From Pseudomonas ovata (GTDB taxonomy: Bacteria; Pseudomonadota; Gammaproteobacteria; Pseudomonadales; Pseudomonadaceae), in assembly GCF_003131185.1 (NCBI RefSeq), contig NZ_QFFU01000026.1, forward strand, positions 29,264-93,263: a DNA stretch of 64,000 nucleotides, in the 5' to 3' direction. The notes beneath the pieces were generated by a model, which worked only from the letters and a program-made list of their open reading frames with translations, was not told the origin of the DNA and did not search any database. Shown in pieces: positions 1-8,353 of this stretch (position 1 is its first letter; every line of letters starts with the position of its first letter). Both the position numbers and the translations under genes were made by a program.

Positions 1-160
1 GCAGCACCAGGACGGCGAACGCGGTGCCGACCCAGCGCCACGGATGGCGCGTCGGCACTACCCGCAGCACCTGGACAGGCGCCTGCCGACGCGGGGCGGT
101 GGCGGTGGTGTAATCCTTGACCTCGTGGTGCAGATCGAAGGGTTTGGCGATGGTCGGCAT
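1..160 (-). CDS. Amino-acid ABC transporter permease, N-terminal fragment
   Basis: Only the first 53 codons are present; the gene runs off the left edge. The visible protein begins MPTIAKPFDLHHEV, has a basic, proline-containing stretch (PRRQAP, RVVPTRHPWRW) and then enters a hydrophobic segment (VGTAFAVLVL). A cytoplasmic tail with this RVVPxRHPxRW pattern just before the first membrane helix is what I associate with polar amino-acid ABC permeases of Pseudomonas, which move amino acids inward together with a binding protein and an ATPase. It lies 52 bases downstream of the TonB receptor gene on the same strand, so the two may be co-transcribed. The family call rests on a short N-terminus and is tentative. 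Confidence 0.5.
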   Translation of the reverse strand, partial: MPTIAKPFDLHHEVKDYTTATAPRRQAPVQVLRVVPTRHPWRWVGTAFAVLVL

Positions 161-212
161 GTGATATTCCTTGCAGGCAGAGACGTGTGTCGTGATCAAC
201 CGCACGGGCGGG

Positions 213-2675
213 TCAGAAGGCGTAGCTCAGGCGCGTGTAGTAGTAGCCACCGGTAAAGCCGTACGGCGAATAGGTGCCGTAGCTGCTGACCATGGTGCTG
301 CTGGGCACACCTTGTTTTTCGGGATAAAGGTCGAACAGGTTCTTGGCGCCGATGGCCAGGTTCAGGTCGCGGGTAATGTCGTAGCCCACGTCCAGGTCGG
401 TGATCCAGCGGGCCTGGTAGGTGCGATCCAGCGAGCGGTCGCTGGCGGTATTGACCTCGGTGTACTTGCCGTAGCGAGTCAGGGTCAGGTTGACGTTGAA
501 GCGGTCGATCTTCCAGTCGCCGCTGAGGATGAACTTGGTGGCGGGCTGCACGCCGTCGATCACGTTGCGCGCCTTGCGGTCCATCAGCGCGTAGTCGGTG
601 CCCAGGATGGTGGTGGAGTTCTTGTAGTTGAGGATCTCGGTGTCGTTGTAGTTGAACGCCGCCGTCCAGCGCAGCGAGCCGAAGCCGTCGAGGTCCTGGA
701 GGTAGTTGCCGACCAGGTCGACGCCTTGGGTGCGGGTGTCGGCGCCATTGATGAAGTACTGCCCGCCCGAGGTCGAATCGATGCCATTGCCCAGCAGCAC
801 CTGGGTGACTTCGCTGCCCAGCAAGGTGTTGGTCAGGGTGATGCGGTCACGCAGGTTGATCACATAGGCATCGACGGTCAGGCTCAGGCGCTCGCTGGGC
901 GTCAAGGCAAAGCCCAGGCTGAAGTTGGTCGAGCGCTCCGGCTTGAGCGATTCGGCGCCCAGCGCCTTGGCCGCGCCCGAATCCACCGGCAGCACGCCAT
1001 AGTTGATCGACTGGTAGACGCCATCGACCACGCCATAGGTGGTCGAGCGGGCACTGAACAGGCTGTTGGCCAGGGACGGCGCCCGAAAGCCGTTGCTCAC
1101 CGTGGCACGTACGGCAAACTGTGGCGTGAATTCATAGCGGGTGGTCAGCTTGCCGCTGCGGGTGGCGCCCACGCCCTGGTTGTAATGCTCGTAGCGCAGC
1201 GCCGTGCCTACGTACCACTGCGGCAACGGGTTGAACCCTACGTCGATGTAGCTGGCCAGGCTGTTGCGGGTAGCCTTGTCGGTCTGGTCGGGGGCAATAC
1301 CGTTGGTGACCTGCGCGCCGGAGGCCGCGCAGTTGCCCGCCGCCAGGCAATAACCACCGTTGGCCCAGGACGCCCAGTCGCCCTCCTCGACCTCATAGCC
1401 ATCACGGCGATGCTCGAACCCCAGCGACACATCCAGCGGCTTGCTCAGGCCGACATCGAAACCGCGTTTGAAATCCAGGTTGGTAGTCAGCTCGCTGGCG
1501 ATCCAGGTGCCGGACTTGAATGAATTGGGCGTGGCCTCGCCCAGCGACGGGTTCTGGTTGTGCCAGGTGCCCTGTTCGGCATCGTTACGGCCATAGGTGG
1601 TCGACAAATCCCAGTCCCAGGCACCGACCTGGCCCTTGCCGCCGAAAGCGGCCTGGAAGTCTTCTTCGTCGATGTACCAGGTGGGCGTGTAGCCGCCCGG
1701 GTAACCATTGGGGCCAGTGCGAATGGTGTTGACGATGGTCGGCAGGCGAAAATTCTGGCCTTGCTCGTATTTGCGCCGGGACCAGGTGCTGAACGAGTAC
1801 AGGGTCAGGTCGTCGCCAACCGGCAGTTCGGCGTTGTAGGCCAGGTTGAGCAGGTTGTTCTTCGGCGTGCCGTAACCGCCATAGGTCGATTTGCCCGCCA
1901 GGTCATAGGCCTGCGCATAGGTGTAGCCATTGTCGCTGGCCTTGTTGTCGTCGTTCTGGCTGCGCGCATCAAGGGCCAGTTGCAGGATACCGCCGCTACC
2001 CATCTCGAAGCCCTTGTTCAGGCTCTGCTGCACGGTCTGCTTCTTGCCGTCGTAGCCGATGCCGGCATGGGTGATGGACGTACCGCTGGTGTCGGCCTTG
2101 AGGATGATATTGATCACCCCGGCAATCGCGTCCGAGCCATATTGCGCCGCGGCACCGTCGCGCAGCACCTCGACGTGGTCGATGGCGCTGATGGGGATCA
2201 GGTCAAGGTCCGCGGGCGCTGCGCCGGTGTTGATACCGTTGATGTTCAACGTCGCGCTGGTGTGGCGGCGCTTGCCGTTGACCAGCACCAGCACCTCGGA
2301 GGCCGGCAGGCCGCGCAGGTTGGGGGCCTTGACCATGCCGCTGGCATCGGAGCCGGTCTTTTCCGGCAGGGTCAGCGACGGGATTACCGCACTCAGGGCT
2401 TCCATCAGGCCGGGCTTGCCGGTTTCCTGCAATTGCCTGGCGCCCACTACATCAATCGGCACCGGGCTGCTGGTCACCGTGCGCTGCTCAGCACCGCGGT
2501 TGCCGGTCACCACCACGGTCGACAGGGTGTCGGCCTGGCTACGGGGCGCAAGTGCCGGGTCATCGGCCTGCACGGCACCGGCCCAAAACAGCCCGGCAAT
2601 GGCCAGCCCCAACGGGACGGGTGCGAATGTAGGGCGGCTTTCTTGCGCACCTTTGCCTTGAATCACAGGCTCCAT
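213..2675 (-). CDS. TonB-dependent outer-membrane receptor
   Basis: A beta-barrel receptor (820 aa) that would import a scarce ligand across the outer membrane using TonB-ExbBD energy. The start at 2675 is preferred over an upstream GTG/ATG at 2810 because a GGAG lies about 7 bases before it and the protein then opens with a signal peptide (hydrophobic PLGLAIAGLF, likely cleavage after AVQA near residue 37). A TonB-box-like DTLSTVVVTGN follows at about residues 49-59. The plug then contains NLRGLPASEVLVLVNGKRR and the VEVLRDGAAAQYGSDAIAGVINI signature of the family (given here in part of its usual form). The C-terminus ends in an aromatic residue (YYYTRLSYAF), as barrel proteins do. The ligand cannot be read from sequence; the neighbouring amino-acid permease hints at a non-siderophore substrate, which is inference. 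Confidence 0.9.
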   Translation of the reverse strand: MEPVIQGKGAQESRPTFAPVPLGLAIAGLFWAGAVQADDPALAPRSQADTLSTVVVTGNRGAEQRTVTSSPVPIDVVGARQLQETGKPGLMEALSAVIPSLTLPEKTGSDASGMVKAPNLRGLPASEVLVLVNGKRRHTSATLNINGINTGAAPADLDLIPISAIDHVEVLRDGAAAQYGSDAIAGVINIILKADTSGTSITHAGIGYDGKKQTVQQSLNKGFEMGSGGILQLALDARSQNDDNKASDNGYTYAQAYDLAGKSTYGGYGTPKNNLLNLAYNAELPVGDDLTLYSFSTWSRRKYEQGQNFRLPTIVNTIRTGPNGYPGGYTPTWYIDEEDFQAAFGGKGQVGAWDWDLSTTYGRNDAEQGTWHNQNPSLGEATPNSFKSGTWIASELTTNLDFKRGFDVGLSKPLDVSLGFEHRRDGYEVEEGDWASWANGGYCLAAGNCAASGAQVTNGIAPDQTDKATRNSLASYIDVGFNPLPQWYVGTALRYEHYNQGVGATRSGKLTTRYEFTPQFAVRATVSNGFRAPSLANSLFSARSTTYGVVDGVYQSINYGVLPVDSGAAKALGAESLKPERSTNFSLGFALTPSERLSLTVDAYVINLRDRITLTNTLLGSEVTQVLLGNGIDSTSGGQYFINGADTRTQGVDLVGNYLQDLDGFGSLRWTAAFNYNDTEILNYKNSTTILGTDYALMDRKARNVIDGVQPATKFILSGDWKIDRFNVNLTLTRYGKYTEVNTASDRSLDRTYQARWITDLDVGYDITRDLNLAIGAKNLFDLYPEKQGVPSSTMVSSYGTYSPYGFTGGYYYTRLSYAF

Positions 2676-3272
2676 GGTCACTCCAGAACGAATGGCATGC
2701 GCCATCCGTGTCGCCAGACGGCGCAGTCGGGTACGTACGCCATCATCGGGATGACGCGTTATAAAAAGGAGGAGACAGATGGCCGTGCTGCGCGCCGCCG
2801 TGGACGGCAAGACACGCGCAGGCAGACCTCAGCCGTTCAGGCCGGGCGGCGCAAGACAAAAGGGCGTGGGCGGGTACTTCTGGACAGGCCGTGTGGGCAG
2901 ACGGCGCAGGCTATGCAGATCGCAGGACTGGGTGTGCGACATGGGGAGATTCCCTTCCAACATTCCTGCTCAGGGATCCTGTGGGATCACCCTGGCAACC
3001 TGCACAGCCTCAGGCGTCTGGCCTGGGATGCGAAGGTCTGCGATGCAGGCGCTTCTTCACATTGGGACCATCCTGGGTGCGGGGGTAGGCTGTTGAAAGC
3101 AAACATAACGGAATTTATAACGGTCAGATAATTCTATTTGGCTATATCCAAATATGAATAAAACTTATCTAAACCTGCGCCCTGGATTCACCGAAGGTAT
3201 AAACAGCCAGGTATAGGATCTGGTGAAGGGATGAATGACGGCAAACAAGCCGTCTTCACCCTGCAGAAAGCA
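2676..3272. other. Long leader/intergenic region of the TonB receptor
   Basis: About 600 bases without a convincing gene. The part near 3080-3175 is AT-rich and looks like a promoter zone, while 2700-3070 is GC-rich. A 105-codon plus-strand frame at 2779-3096 follows a very good Shine-Dalgarno (AAAGGAGGAGACAG then ATG), but its composition (many Arg, Gly, Cys) does not look like a normal protein, so it is not called. On the minus strand a short frame of about 38 codons starts near 2943 and could be a leader peptide. I saw no B12-box or other riboswitch core that I recognise. Confidence 0.35.
3135..3154. promoter_or_regulatory. Inverted repeat TATTTGG-N6-CCAAATA
   Basis: Perfect 7-base arms (3135-3141 and 3148-3154) separated by six bases, inside the AT-rich stretch upstream of the TonB receptor and downstream of the first tRNA pair. 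The size fits an operator for a dimeric regulator. Which gene it controls is unknown; the TonB receptor, transcribed leftward, is the likely one. Confidence 0.4.
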
Positions 3273-3299
3273 AAAAAGCGACCCTAAGGTCGCTTTCTT
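3273..3299 (-). terminator. Rho-independent terminator after tRNA pair 1
   Basis: A stem AAAGCGACC / GGTCGCTTT with a four-base loop, flanked by a run of A on its left side, so that the minus-strand transcript ends in U residues. It sits about 40 bases past the 3' end of tRNA-Asp and is nearly identical to the hairpin at 11871-11898. Confidence 0.8.
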
Positions 3300-3336
3300 G
3301 TTTGGCTCAGATCGTTCAGTGAACCTGAGCTGAAGA

Positions 3337-3413
3337 TGGCGCAGCGGACGGGACTCGAACCCGCGACCCCCGGCGTGACAGGCCGGTATTCTAACCGACT
3401 GAACTACCGCTGC
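3337..3413 (-). tRNA. tRNA-Asp (anticodon GTC)
   Basis: Read on the minus strand, the 77-base gene starts GCAGCGG and ends CCGCTGC-G-CCA, giving a perfect 7-bp acceptor stem with encoded CCA. The anticodon loop reads CTGTCAC (anticodon GTC) and the T-arm has GGTTCGAGTCC. The mature sequence is identical to the copy at 11935-12011. Confidence 0.97.
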
Positions 3414-3428
3414 GCATTGCACTGAGAT

Positions 3429-3504
3429 TGGTGGGTGATGACGGGATCGAACCGCCGACCCTCTGCTTGTAAGGCAGATGCTCTCCCGGCTGAGCTAATC
3501 ACCC
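3429..3504 (-). tRNA. tRNA-Val (anticodon TAC)
   Basis: The 76-base minus-strand gene starts GGGTGAT and ends ATCACCC-A-CCA. The anticodon loop CTTACAA carries TAC and the T-loop reads GGTTCGATCC. It is the first gene of the unit; tRNA-Asp follows 15 bases on. It differs from the copy at 12025-12100 by one D-loop base. Confidence 0.97.
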
Positions 3505-3526
3505 TTTGTCTCTCGGTGCGGCGCGC

Positions 3527-3555
3527 ATTCTATGGCGTGCTGGCGGCAATAGCAA
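3527..3555 (-). promoter_or_regulatory. Sigma-70 promoter of tRNA pair 1
   Basis: On the minus strand: -35 TTGCTA (3550-3555), exactly 17 bases, -10 TAGAAT (3527-3532), then a GC-rich discriminator (GCGCGCC), the usual design of growth-rate-controlled stable RNA promoters. The tRNA starts about 22 bases past the -10. Confidence 0.75.
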
Positions 3556-3757
3556 GCTTTTGTAACATCAACGTTTACGTATTGTTGCGGACACAGCGCC
3601 CAAGGGGCCGGTATAGAGCGAATCCATGACAAGCGGCTAATCCATAGCACGATGAATCTGCACGTTATCGGGTATTTGATAAAAGACGGGCCGCATGCAG
3701 ACAAGCGACCCGCCGGGATACACTCATCAACCCGGCCTGGCTTGCGAGGAAGACCCC

Positions 3758-4198
3758 ATGAAGCTGGTGGTTCATAGCTATTGCCTCAGAGGCGCACGCC
3801 AGGAGCCTTTGCTGCCTTCTGTCAGCCTGAGCCCCGCCTCATCGACCTTGACGGTGACCGAGCTTATCGGCCTGGCCGTTGCCGAACAGATCACCTTGCT
3901 GTCAGCCCAACATGTCGCGCAACAAGCCTCGCTGCGTGAAGTACTTGACCGCCAGTACCTGAGCGAGCGGGACATCGTTCAGCAAGCCGGTGAAGGCGTG
4001 ATTGCCATGCCCCAGGCAAGCCTCCCTCCAGCACTGGACGTTAGCGTTGAAATCAGACGTGCCTTGAAGGGCTTTGAAACCCGCGCTTTTCGCATTCTGC
4101 ACAACGGCGTCATGCTGCAACGGCTCGATGAGTCAATCGAGCTGAGCCCGACCTCCACGCTTGCCTTTATCCGCCTGGTGCCGCTGATGGGCGGCTGA
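3758..4198 (+). CDS. Ubiquitin-fold (beta-grasp) protein with C-terminal Gly-Gly
   Basis: 146 aa, start set by GAGGA about 8 bases upstream of ATG. I do not recognise a named family. The first strand MKLVVHSYCL and a strand-helix pattern LTVTELIGLAVAEQI (about residues 31-45) look like the opening of a beta-grasp fold. A helical insert of about 60 residues follows. The last 40 residues, with FRILHNGVMLQRL and then STLAFIRLVPLMGG, follow the end of ubiquitin or MoaD closely: a strand, G-x-x-L turn, STL strand and an exposed terminal Gly-Gly as the last two residues. A free Gly-Gly tail is what E1-type enzymes adenylate. The DUF4132-type gene starts 30 bases later, so the two are probably one operon. 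The fold assignment is inference from pattern; no E1, E2 or JAB gene lies beside it. Confidence 0.65.
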   Translation: MKLVVHSYCLRGARQEPLLPSVSLSPASSTLTVTELIGLAVAEQITLLSAQHVAQQASLREVLDRQYLSERDIVQQAGEGVIAMPQASLPPALDVSVEIRRALKGFETRAFRILHNGVMLQRLDESIELSPTSTLAFIRLVPLMGG

Positions 4199-4228
4199 TT
4201 CTCATCGTTCTCTTTCCCGGATGCCCTC

Positions 4229-7153
4229 ATGCAATCACGCCGTCCCGTGCCTGAACAAGCCACACGCCTTGCAGCGCTGCGCGCCTTCTGCGAACACGCG
4301 CTGGATAATGACCCCGAACTCGCAGGCCATGACAACGGCGAGCCCGGCTTCTGGAACGGCGTCGATTTGCTGCGCATCGCCACTGACTGGGTCAGGCAGC
4401 AGCCCGGGGAAGGCCCCAGGGCACTGACAGAGGGTTTTGTCTTTCCCACCGTCTGGGACGATCTGGAGGATCGCCGCGATCAACAGCGTCATGAGCTGCA
4501 GTACCGACTCTGCGATGCCTGGATCACCGCCCACCCGGATGCCTATGCGCAAGAGCAGATCGGCGCTCGATTGCAGCACATGCTGCAATACGCGTTCGAG
4601 GACAGTGATTATCCATTGCCCACGGACGAAGACGGCCCGGCCTGTTACCGCCGGCGCCACGACCAGGCCTGGGCCTTTCCTGATGTCGAGGACTGTATCA
4701 GGCGCCTGAGTCATTACCCGCCCACCCCGGCCTGGCAGACCCTGGCCGGATGGTTGCTGGACGGCCGCTGGAACCGCGAGCAGCCGCTGTCCTCACCCCA
4801 TGACGCACCCCGGAAAATCGCCGACGCCTATGTCTACGCCTACCAGGACATCGGCCGCATCGCGGCGGCCCTGCTGCAAGCCGGCGGCCTTGATTACCCG
4901 CGTTTTGTGCGGGCCGCCGACACCTGGGGCCGCGCCATGATGGCCTGTTCGGACGACACCGGGCTGGCCAGCGACGACGTTGACCTGGATCGGTATGCCG
5001 ATGAGGCATGCGAGGAGGACGATGATGAACACCCCACCGACGAAGACATTGATGATCAACCGCCACAACAGGATGCCTCTGCCGCTGAAGCCACCACGGC
5101 CGTGCCACCGGAACTGATTGATTTCACCGTTCGCTATGTCGAGGCGGCCCTGGCCGCCTTGCCCGATAACGCCGCAAGGCTGGCAGACACCTTCCGTTTG
5201 GTAGAGGTGTTCCAGCCGCGCTGGCTGCTGCAGGCGCTGGCAGTTATCGAACGTATGGGCATGACGCCGGATCACTTCCATGACAGCTTCGGTGATACAG
5301 CCGCGGTGCTTGAGCGCTTCCTGCGGCTTGAGCAATTGCCCGGTAGCCCGTCAGCAGAACTGCTTACAGCACTGAGCGACTTTTCCAGAAATACCCTGCT
5401 GACCGCACTGCCCTACGCCGGCAAGGCCAGCCCGGTGCTGCTCGACGCGCTCGGCTGGAATGACCTGCAAGCCTTTCAGCAGCAATACCTGGAGATTGCC
5501 CTGGCGCCCCGCTCCGGCTGGGGCACTGACCTGCCCAATACACTGGATGAAACCGTGGGGGTGGTGGATCGTGACCGGCTGGACCAGGCACTGGCCGACG
5601 CCGACCCGGACCATCTGCGCGCTTACCTGGCAGCACTCGAACCCTCGCCCTGGGCGTTTCCCCAGACACGCCTGCTGCTCGACGCCTACCGGGGAATCGG
5701 CCGACCGGCGCTGGAAAAAAAGCTGGCCCGTCATGCCCAGGCGGCCATGCGCATTTATGGCGTGCTGCCCGCCACCGATGTGGACGACGTTCGTCAGCGC
5801 TACCTGATGCTGAAAAAACTGCACAAGGAGGTGTGCAAGTACGGTGCCGAACGACAGGCCAATTCCCATGCGGCCATACAGGCCGGTCTGGAAAACCTGG
5901 CGCGTGTCGCCGGTTACCCTTCGGCCATTCGCCTGGAATGGGCGATGGAATCGCAGATCGCTGAATCAGCCGTGACCGCCGCCACTCTGGAGGGCTATGA
6001 CGTCACGTTGGTGATCGACGGTCTGTCGCCGACGCTGCACATCAGCAAAGCGGGAAAAACGCTCAAGAGCGCACCGCCTGCGCTGCGCAAAAACGTCGAC
6101 TTCATGGCCTTGAAAACGCAGCAGAGCCAGCTCAAGGAACAGATCGCCCGCTTCTGCCGCACCCTGGAAGCGATGATGAGCAGCGGCGAAGCCCTGGCCC
6201 TGGTCGACCTTGAGCCGCTGTTGAACCTGCCTGCCGTTCGCCTGCTGCTGGAACAACTGATCGTGCAGGCCGACGACACGGTGCTGGGCTGGCTCGATGC
6301 CACCACGCTGGCGGTGACTGACCTCGAAGGCCGCCAGCACGTCATTGAACAGCAGCTGCGCATTGCCCACCCGTTTCACCTGTTCACGGCAGGACAGCTG
6401 TCGGCCTGGCAGAAAGAGGTGGTCAGCCACCGTCGCGTACAACCGTTCAAGCAGGCCTTTCGCGAGCTGTACCTGCTGACCCCGGCCGAGCGCGATACCG
6501 CCCTGTGGTCCAGCCGGTTTGCCGGCCACCGCCTCAAAGGCAAGGTCGCCGCCCGGTTGTTGCAGGCGCGCCACTGGTCGACCTCAAACGTCGAGGATGT
6601 CCATTATTCGAGCAAGCAACACGGTATCGAGGCCCGGTTCGACTTTCTGGAGACCGGCCATTACCTCTCGGAAACCGAACACCTTGTCTTCGACACCATT
6701 GCATTCCAGCGCAACGGCGACGCCCTGCCGCTTGAGCAGGTCCCGCCGCTGCTGTTCTCGGAAGTCATGCGTGACGCCGACCTGCTGGTGTCGGTGGCCC
6801 ACGCCGCCGACGGCTACAGCACCAGCCAGGAAACCCTGCAACGACGCGCCGAACTGGTCGGTGAACTGATTGCCGGGCTGGGGCTGCAAAACGTCCGGTG
6901 CGAGGGGCATTTCCTGCACATTACCGGCCAGCGTGCGAATTACCGCCTTCACCTGGGCAGCGCGGTCATCCATATCGAGCCGGGCAACTATTTGTGCATC
7001 GTGCCCGCCGGCAGCCAGCCCACGGCGCTCTACCTGCCGTTCGCCGACACCGACCAGAAAATGGCCGAGGTGCTGAGCAAGCTGTTCCTGTTGCTGGACG
7101 ACATGAACATCACCGACAGCCTGATCCTGGAACAGATACAACGCGGCAGTTGA
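4229..7153 (+). CDS. Large DUF4132-type (MolR-like) protein
   Basis: 974 aa, cytoplasmic (no signal peptide or membrane helix). Start at 4229 is the first ATG of the frame; its Shine-Dalgarno is poor, which suits translational coupling to the gene 30 bases upstream. The N-terminal part is helical and repeat-like. A strongly acidic linker rich in Asp/Glu lies near residues 250-290. The second half carries the features I associate with DUF4132: a helical SLKEQIARFCRTLE-like region, LLTPAERDT, SSRFAGHRLKGKVAARLL at about 755-775, and a last 100 residues with YRLHLGSAVIHIEP and YLCIVPA, resembling the C-terminal domain of the family. E. coli MolR/YehI are the best-known relatives; no activity is established. 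Pairing with a Gly-Gly Ubl suggests a role as partner, ligase-like factor or target, which is speculation. Confidence 0.7.
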   Translation: MQSRRPVPEQATRLAALRAFCEHALDNDPELAGHDNGEPGFWNGVDLLRIATDWVRQQPGEGPRALTEGFVFPTVWDDLEDRRDQQRHELQYRLCDAWITAHPDAYAQEQIGARLQHMLQYAFEDSDYPLPTDEDGPACYRRRHDQAWAFPDVEDCIRRLSHYPPTPAWQTLAGWLLDGRWNREQPLSSPHDAPRKIADAYVYAYQDIGRIAAALLQAGGLDYPRFVRAADTWGRAMMACSDDTGLASDDVDLDRYADEACEEDDDEHPTDEDIDDQPPQQDASAAEATTAVPPELIDFTVRYVEAALAALPDNAARLADTFRLVEVFQPRWLLQALAVIERMGMTPDHFHDSFGDTAAVLERFLRLEQLPGSPSAELLTALSDFSRNTLLTALPYAGKASPVLLDALGWNDLQAFQQQYLEIALAPRSGWGTDLPNTLDETVGVVDRDRLDQALADADPDHLRAYLAALEPSPWAFPQTRLLLDAYRGIGRPALEKKLARHAQAAMRIYGVLPATDVDDVRQRYLMLKKLHKEVCKYGAERQANSHAAIQAGLENLARVAGYPSAIRLEWAMESQIAESAVTAATLEGYDVTLVIDGLSPTLHISKAGKTLKSAPPALRKNVDFMALKTQQSQLKEQIARFCRTLEAMMSSGEALALVDLEPLLNLPAVRLLLEQLIVQADDTVLGWLDATTLAVTDLEGRQHVIEQQLRIAHPFHLFTAGQLSAWQKEVVSHRRVQPFKQAFRELYLLTPAERDTALWSSRFAGHRLKGKVAARLLQARHWSTSNVEDVHYSSKQHGIEARFDFLETGHYLSETEHLVFDTIAFQRNGDALPLEQVPPLLFSEVMRDADLLVSVAHAADGYSTSQETLQRRAELVGELIAGLGLQNVRCEGHFLHITGQRANYRLHLGSAVIHIEPGNYLCIVPAGSQPTALYLPFADTDQKMAEVLSKLFLLLDDMNITDSLILEQIQRGS

Positions 7154-7215
7154 TGGCGGTTTTGTTCAACGGTGCGGTTGCCGCCGAGCCTTGGGCGGCG
7201 CCGCAAAAGCGACGC

Positions 7216-8223
7216 TCAAGCCACTTCGCGTCGCCGATCCTCCCTGGGGCATCTGGCAAACCGCGCCCGGTAACGGCGGGTGAAATACGACGGCGATTCA
7301 AACCCGCAGGCAATGCTGACCTCCAGCACGCTCATGTCGCTCTGGCGCAGCAATTGCCGGGCTTTTTCCAGGCGCAGCCCCAGGTAGAAATTGCTCGGTG
7401 TGTCGTTCAGGTGCAAGCGGAACAAGCGCTCCAGCTGGCGCCGGGTGACCTTGATCGTCTCGGCCAGCACCAGGGTGCTCAGCGGGGGTTCGGTGTGTTG
7501 CTCCATCTCGCCGATCACCTGCACCAGTTTCTTGTTGTTGATGCCGTAGCGCGTGGCGATCTGCATGCGCTGGTGATCCTTGCGCGGACGGATGCGGCCG
7601 AGCACGAACTGTTCGGAGACCTGGATGGCCAGGTCCGGGCCATGCGCCTGGGCGATCAGGTCGAGCATCAGGTCGATGGACGCGGTGCCACCGGCACAGG
7701 TGATACGGCGGCGGTCGATCTCGAACAGTTCCTGGGTCACCGTCAGCTGTGGGTAGGATTCCTTGAAGGCGTCGATGGCTTCCCAGTGCAAGGTCAGGCG
7801 ATGGCCGTCGAGCAGGCCCGCCTCGGCCAGTACACAGGCGCCGGTGTCAATGGCACCGAGGGTCACGCCCTCGTGATCGAGGCGACGCAGCCAGTGCTGT
7901 AGCGCAGGCGTGACGGACTGCAAGGGTTCGAAACCGGCAACCACCAGCAGGGTCGCGCCTTTTTTCAACGGTTCCAGCGCGGCATCGGCGTTGACCGACA
8001 TGCCATTGCTCGCCAGTACCGCACCGCCGTCGGCGCTCAACACCTGCCAGCGATACAACTCGCCACGAAAGCGGTTGGCCACCCGCAACGGTTCCAGCGC
8101 GGAGATGAAACCAATGGCCGAAAACCCCGGCATCAGCAAAAAGTAGAAGTTCTGGACCACGATGGCGCTCTCGAAGGACGGGCAGCGTGGCACTGTGATA
8201 CTCCCGTTCATGGGCAGATTCAA
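7216..8223 (-). CDS. cdhR: GlxA-family AraC regulator of carnitine catabolism
   Basis: 335 aa. Residues about 20-200 form a DJ-1/GATase-like sensor domain (FYFLLMPGFSAIGFISALEPL, then the AIDTGACVLAEAGLLDGHRLTLHWE stretch typical of GlxA proteins, quoted only in part by name). Residues about 225-325 hold the AraC double helix-turn-helix, with LAETIKVTRRQLERLF and SVLEVSIACGFESPSYF. It is divergent from caiX with 130 bases between, the same order as cdhR-caiX-cdhC-cdhA-cdhB in P. aeruginosa as I recall it. There CdhR activates the operon in response to carnitine. A start at Met5 is also possible. The gene assignment relies on the complete conserved neighbourhood. Confidence 0.88.
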   Translation of the reverse strand: MNLPMNGSITVPRCPSFESAIVVQNFYFLLMPGFSAIGFISALEPLRVANRFRGELYRWQVLSADGGAVLASNGMSVNADAALEPLKKGATLLVVAGFEPLQSVTPALQHWLRRLDHEGVTLGAIDTGACVLAEAGLLDGHRLTLHWEAIDAFKESYPQLTVTQELFEIDRRRITCAGGTASIDLMLDLIAQAHGPDLAIQVSEQFVLGRIRPRKDHQRMQIATRYGINNKKLVQVIGEMEQHTEPPLSTLVLAETIKVTRRQLERLFRLHLNDTPSNFYLGLRLEKARQLLRQSDMSVLEVSIACGFESPSYFTRRYRARFARCPREDRRREVA

Positions 8224-8353
8224 GGGGCCAGGTCGCCACAGTGCAAACGCCGGTCGCCACCGTACGCTTTGTCAGCCTCGAAGGTCCGTAACGTGGCGTC
8301 ACGGTGCACAAAGACGCCGCCTCCCCACAATAACGACTGCCGAGGGCTCCACC

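Larger units (their letters stand above)
3272..3532 (-). repeat. tRNA Asp-Val unit, direct repeat copy 1
   Basis: The whole tRNA transcription unit (terminator, tRNA-Asp, tRNA-Val, -10 region) is nearly the same as 11871-12128 in the same orientation. Differences are few: several bases between terminator and tRNA-Asp, a few extra bases in the spacer between the tRNAs, and one base in the tRNA-Val D-loop (3488 versus 12084). Similarity stops at the -10 element. Confidence 0.9.

Noticed and set aside
171..1523. Long plus-strand frame (450 codons) opposite the TonB receptor
   Set aside because: It is the antisense shadow of a clear receptor gene, and its Val/Gly/Ala/Gln-rich content is typical of such shadows.
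2779..3096. 105-codon plus-strand frame with a strong ribosome site
   Set aside because: Composition is not protein-like and no family was recognised. Kept only as a leader-region finding.
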